Of a stretch of 8,894 bases of DNA, positions 6,657 through 8,894 are shown one piece after another. The first letter of the stretch is position 1, and every line of letters begins with the position of its first letter. A model generated the notes under the pieces. That model saw only the letters and a program-made list of their open reading frames with translations, made no database searches and was not told the DNA's origin. Position numbers and translations under genes: made by a program. The stretch is from the NCBI GenBank assembly GCA_947179265.1, contig CAMXBB010000041.1, forward strand, positions 1-8,894, given 5' to 3'. The stretch comes from an uncultured Bacillota bacterium. GTDB taxonomy: Bacteria > Bacillota_I > Bacilli_A > RF39 > UBA660.

Positions 6657-6675
6657 TAATTTAGGTGATTAAGTT

Positions 6676-7404
6676 ATGAAATTAAATTTAACTTGTTGTT
6701 TATTTGTGTTAGAAAATAATACAAATACTGATATCAGGAAAAATGATGTTTTAAATCTTAAAGTTTTGGTTAGAAAAGATACTAATAGTTTGTTTTCCAT
6801 TCCTTATAATGGTGAAGATGATATGAAAGATATCTTAAGCAATGAATTTAAAAGAATAGTTGGTTATAAAGATATTGCTTTTGAACAAGTTTATACTATC
6901 GCTAATAAAGAGTATTTAATTGATGGATGTGATGTTATCTATGTTGGTATTATGAACATGGAAAATGTAAAACATGTAGATAGTAATTATGTCTTAAAAA
7001 ATATTAACATTAAAGATAATAGTATTATAACTTTAGACGAGGAAATAATAAAATATAAAACAATTCAAAGAAGAAGAGGAGCAGGTAATGAATATATTCA
7101 TAAGATTGATATTTCTGATGTTCGTTATCGTAAAATGCTCCTTGAAATAATAATAACTATGAAATATATAAGAAGTAGATTGGATACTACGGATATTATA
7201 TTTAAGTTTATGCCAAAATTATTTGCACTTGAGGATGTTAGAACTCTATATGAATTATTAAAAGATACAAGTGTCGATAAATCAAATTTTAGAAAAAGAA
7301 TAATGAAGTATTGTACTAGAAGTGAGAGTGTAATAGATAATCGTGGATATCGCCCAACATATCTATTTACTTATAAACCACTAGAAGATGATGCATGGAT
7401 TTAG
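6676..7404 (+). CDS. NrtR-like transcription regulator (degenerate Nudix domain plus winged helix)
   Basis: The 242-aa protein starts at ATG with AGGTGAT (6663-6669) six bases upstream. Residues ~1-125 look like a Nudix fold, with SIPYNGEDD (41-49), FEQVYTI (69-75) and a strand around CDVIYVGIMN (85-94). The position of the Nudix box (about 46-64) lacks the REUxEExGU catalytic residues, so hydrolase activity is improbable. The C-terminal ~90 residues match the NrtR winged helix: FKFMPKLFALEDVRTLYELL (176-195), DKSNFRKRIM (201-210), then a wing with RGYRPTYLFTYKP (223-235). Known NrtR proteins sense ADP-ribose or related NAD metabolites and repress NAD synthesis, nicotinamide riboside uptake or sugar genes. 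The neighbouring PnuC-family operon with two operator-like sites is a natural target. It forms an operon with the downstream pyrophosphatase (their ribosome site overlaps this stop). The regulator class is fairly sure; its ligand is not. Confidence 0.8.
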   Translation: MKLNLTCCLFVLENNTNTDIRKNDVLNLKVLVRKDTNSLFSIPYNGEDDMKDILSNEFKRIVGYKDIAFEQVYTIANKEYLIDGCDVIYVGIMNMENVKHVDSNYVLKNINIKDNSIITLDEEIIKYKTIQRRRGAGNEYIHKIDISDVRYRKMLLEIIITMKYIRSRLDTTDIIFKFMPKLFALEDVRTLYELLKDTSVDKSNFRKRIMKYCTRSESVIDNRGYRPTYLFTYKPLEDDAWI

Positions 7405-7413
7405 GAGGATATT

Positions 7414-7983
7414 ATGATATTAGCAACAAATAATGAAGGTAAGATAAAAGAGATAAAAGAGATTTTAAAGGATTATGAAATAAAATCATTAAGTGAAGCA
7501 GGAATCAATATTGATGTTGAAGAGGATCAAGATACATTCTATGGTAATGCCTTAAAAAAAGCTCGTGAGATATATGAGCTAGTACATGAGCCGGTTATTG
7601 CGGATGATTCTGGATTATGTATTACTTGTTTAGATGATTTCCCTGGAGTAATGACTCATCGCTTCCTAGGGGAGAATGCAACTGCTGAGGATCGTAATAA
7701 AAAACTAATAGAGATGGTTAATGAAAAGAATGGAAGTAGAGAAGCCAAAGCTGTATGTAATCTTGTATATTATGATGGTGAAAAGACCATTGTTGGTGAA
7801 GGTGTACTAAAAGGAACTATAACTTATGAAATGCGCGGCGCAAATGGATTTGGATTTGATAAAATATTGGAACTACCTGATAAAAGAACTGTAGCTGAAT
7901 TATCGATTGAAGAAAAGAACAAACTTTCTCAAAGATATTTAGCAGCAGTTGATCTATTAAAAAAACTAAAGGATGAATTGTAA
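7414..7983 (+). CDS. rdgB: Non-canonical purine NTP pyrophosphatase (RdgB/HAM1 family)
   Basis: The 189-aa protein starts at ATG behind AGGAGG (7403-7408), which overlaps the stop of the regulator gene. The family hydrolyses dITP, ITP and XTP to the monophosphate plus pyrophosphate and so keeps deaminated purines out of DNA and RNA. Signatures seen are ATNNEGK (4-10), ADDSGLCI (63-70, Asp65 in the catalytic-base position), PGVMTHRF (77-84) and GANGFGFD (142-149). Two usual motifs are altered: the expected PIF after GFGYD is KIL, and the C-terminal SHR that contacts the base is SQR (172-174). Length is normal (~190-200 aa) and nothing suggests breakage. A terminator hairpin begins within the last four codons. 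The changed residues could shift base preference, but housecleaning activity remains the best call. Confidence 0.9.
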   Translation: MILATNNEGKIKEIKEILKDYEIKSLSEAGINIDVEEDQDTFYGNALKKAREIYELVHEPVIADDSGLCITCLDDFPGVMTHRFLGENATAEDRNKKLIEMVNEKNGSREAKAVCNLVYYDGEKTIVGEGVLKGTITYEMRGANGFGFDKILELPDKRTVAELSIEEKNKLSQRYLAAVDLLKKLKDEL

Positions 7984-7999
7984 AAATTCATCCCTTTTT
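7971..7999 (+). terminator. Intrinsic terminator overlapping the end of rdgB
   Basis: GGATGAATT (7971-7979) and AATTCATCC (7985-7993) form a perfect 9-bp stem with loop GTAAA, followed by CTTTTT. The left arm is coding sequence and the stop codon lies in the loop, so the hairpin only forms once the terminating ribosome has left. Confidence 0.9.
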
Positions 8000-8000
8000 A

Positions 8001-8029
8001 TTGAAACTATATTTAAAATAAAGTAAAAT
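8001..8029 (+). promoter_or_regulatory. Promoter of the arylsulfotransferase gene
   Basis: TTGAAA (8001-8006) and TAAAAT (8024-8029) are separated by exactly 17 bases and lie directly after the rdgB terminator. Initiation near 8036 would leave about 20 bases of leader, containing the ribosome site. No operator-like repeat was seen. Confidence 0.65.
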
Positions 8030-8041
8030 ATATTATATGAT

Positions 8042-8049
8042 AAAGAGGT
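8042..8049 (+). promoter_or_regulatory. Ribosome binding site that sets the GTG start at 8057
   Basis: AAAGAGGT lies seven bases before GTG 8057. This is the first start codon in the frame placed to include the N-terminal membrane segment, and the first in-frame ATG comes far downstream, inside the conserved domain. Confidence 0.65.
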
Positions 8050-8056
8050 AGTTAGT

Positions 8057-8894
8057 GTGGAAAGAAATACAAAGATAATAATTATCAGTTCTATAATATT
8101 TATTGCTTTAGGGGTAATCCTTCTAATAGGTTTTAAAAACAAATATAAGATAGATGATACTAAAAAAATAGATGGCGATGTTACATCAGCTATTTTACCT
8201 TTTGTTGAAAAACAAGAAGATATCAACAAAAGATTGAGAGTTGTAGAGAAGAGCACTAAATATACCTTTGATAATGCTTATGTTGAATTAAATCCTTATG
8301 GTATAAGTCCATTATCAGCAATTATTATATTTCAAACAGAAGAAGAAGCAGCAATTCAAGTTTATATAAATAATAAATTGTTTACTACAATGGAGAAGAG
8401 CAAGAAACATACTATTCCTATATATGGACTTTATGAAAATAAAAAGAATGTCATAAAGTTAGTATCTGGAGAAAAAGTAAAAGAATATAGTATTACGACA
8501 GCAAAATCTAATATTGAACATCCAATTAAGGTTGAGGTTGCTCATGAATCATTAAACGATGAAATCTATTTCACAGAAGGAAGTATGATATCTGGTTTAA
8601 CTGGTTGGGATAAAGAAGGAAATCTTAGATTTTATCTAACACAAACTTTAAAAATGGATGTCGAATGGTTAGCAAATGGACATTTCATTATTGGTACAGA
8701 ACAAGGAAATGATCTAGATGGATATAAAGCCTTAGATCGTTATCTTGCTTTTGTAGAGATGGATTATCTAGGTAAAGTTTATAACTATTATACTGTACCT
8801 TATGGATTTGATTTTGAGACACAAATATTGAGTAATGGGAATATTATGATTGGTGGGGGAAATAAACCAATATATTATGATGAACATATTATAT
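8057..8894 (+). CDS. Membrane-anchored arylsulfotransferase (ASST family), 3' end missing
   Basis: The frame is open from GTG 8057 to the window edge (279 full codons) with no stop. Residues 1-6 are short and charged, and ~7-26 form one hydrophobic segment without a lipobox, suggesting an N-terminal anchor with the rest outside the membrane. After a linker comes the ASST N-terminal beta domain, marked by NPYGISPLSAII (79-90), then the first propeller blades with repeated W/NG elements: GLTGWDKEGNLRFYL, VEWLANGHFIIGT, and further on LSNGNIMIGGGN. The family moves a sulfuryl group from a phenolic sulfate ester to another phenol without PAPS; E. coli AssT uses a histidine intermediate, and that part lies beyond the window. 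Typical members have ~550-600 residues, so about half is visible. It has its own promoter and no evident functional link to its neighbours. An anchored, non-periplasmic form in a monoderm would act at the outer face of the membrane. Confidence 0.85.
   Translation, partial: MERNTKIIIISSIIFIALGVILLIGFKNKYKIDDTKKIDGDVTSAILPFVEKQEDINKRLRVVEKSTKYTFDNAYVELNPYGISPLSAIIIFQTEEEAAIQVYINNKLFTTMEKSKKHTIPIYGLYENKKNVIKLVSGEKVKEYSITTAKSNIEHPIKVEVAHESLNDEIYFTEGSMISGLTGWDKEGNLRFYLTQTLKMDVEWLANGHFIIGTEQGNDLDGYKALDRYLAFVEMDYLGKVYNYYTVPYGFDFETQILSNGNIMIGGGNKPIYYDEHII

Noticed and set aside
6642..6675. Copy of the twin operator for autoregulation of the NrtR-like gene
   Set aside because: Only TAATT-N5-AATTA is present, a 5-bp repeat expected by chance in such AT-rich DNA, with no TATAGTA match.
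7966..8256. Minus-strand open frame rich in Leu/Ile near the right side
   Set aside because: It is antisense to the N-terminal membrane segment of the arylsulfotransferase and runs through the rdgB terminator.
1..8894. Mycoplasma-type code with TGA as tryptophan
   Set aside because: Tryptophan is TGG throughout and no supported gene has an in-frame TGA; in DNA this AT-rich a TGA-Trp code would use TGA often.
1..8894. CRISPR array, tRNA, rRNA or insertion sequence
   Set aside because: No regularly spaced repeats, no cloverleaf-like or rRNA-like segments and no transposase or terminal inverted repeats were seen.

Overview
The window is AT-rich bacterial DNA with every supported gene on the + strand. 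Strong AAGGAGG-type ribosome sites, TTGAC/TATAAT-type promoters, U-tract terminators and very low GC indicate a low-GC Bacillota. The style of the secreted proteins (Ser/Tyr/Asn-rich, paired cysteines, GVRP-type C-terminal module) recalls uncultured gut Bacilli such as RF39 or Erysipelotrichia relatives; that placement is inference. All visible stops are TAA except one TAG, tryptophan is TGG, and no gene has an in-frame TGA, so the standard bacterial code fits.

Region 1 (1-4624) is the 3' part of an operon for exported or surface proteins. A large Ser/Tyr-rich protein enters from the left with four CX6-7C hairpins and a C-terminal module. Two small paralogs follow (188 and 192 aa), each with an N-terminal membrane/signal segment and one beta-rich domain. 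A 588-aa protein then joins a third copy of that domain to the same C-terminal module seen in the first gene. The export segment and domain layout resemble TasA/CalY-type matrix proteins, so a surface or filament assembly is plausible but unproven. A strong intrinsic terminator closes the operon.

Region 2 (4625-6642) is a separate operon: a PnuC-family transporter, a nucleoside 2-deoxyribosyltransferase-like enzyme and a CX3CX2C radical SAM enzyme. Transporter, N-glycosidic-bond enzyme and radical SAM enzyme together suggest salvage of a nucleoside or modified base. The promoter carries two copies of one operator-like element with centres 42 bp apart (four helical turns), one upstream of the -35 and one over the -10.

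Region 3 (6643-7999) holds a NrtR-like regulator (Nudix-derived domain with an eroded catalytic box plus a winged helix) and an RdgB/HAM1 nucleotide pyrophosphatase. The regulator is an obvious candidate for the twin operators in front of the PnuC operon.

Region 4 (8000-8894) is a promoter and the first 279 codons of a membrane-anchored arylsulfotransferase (ASST family) that runs off the right edge. No gene-free stretch exceeds 300 bases; the longest (4591-4718) is filled by a terminator, two operators and a promoter.
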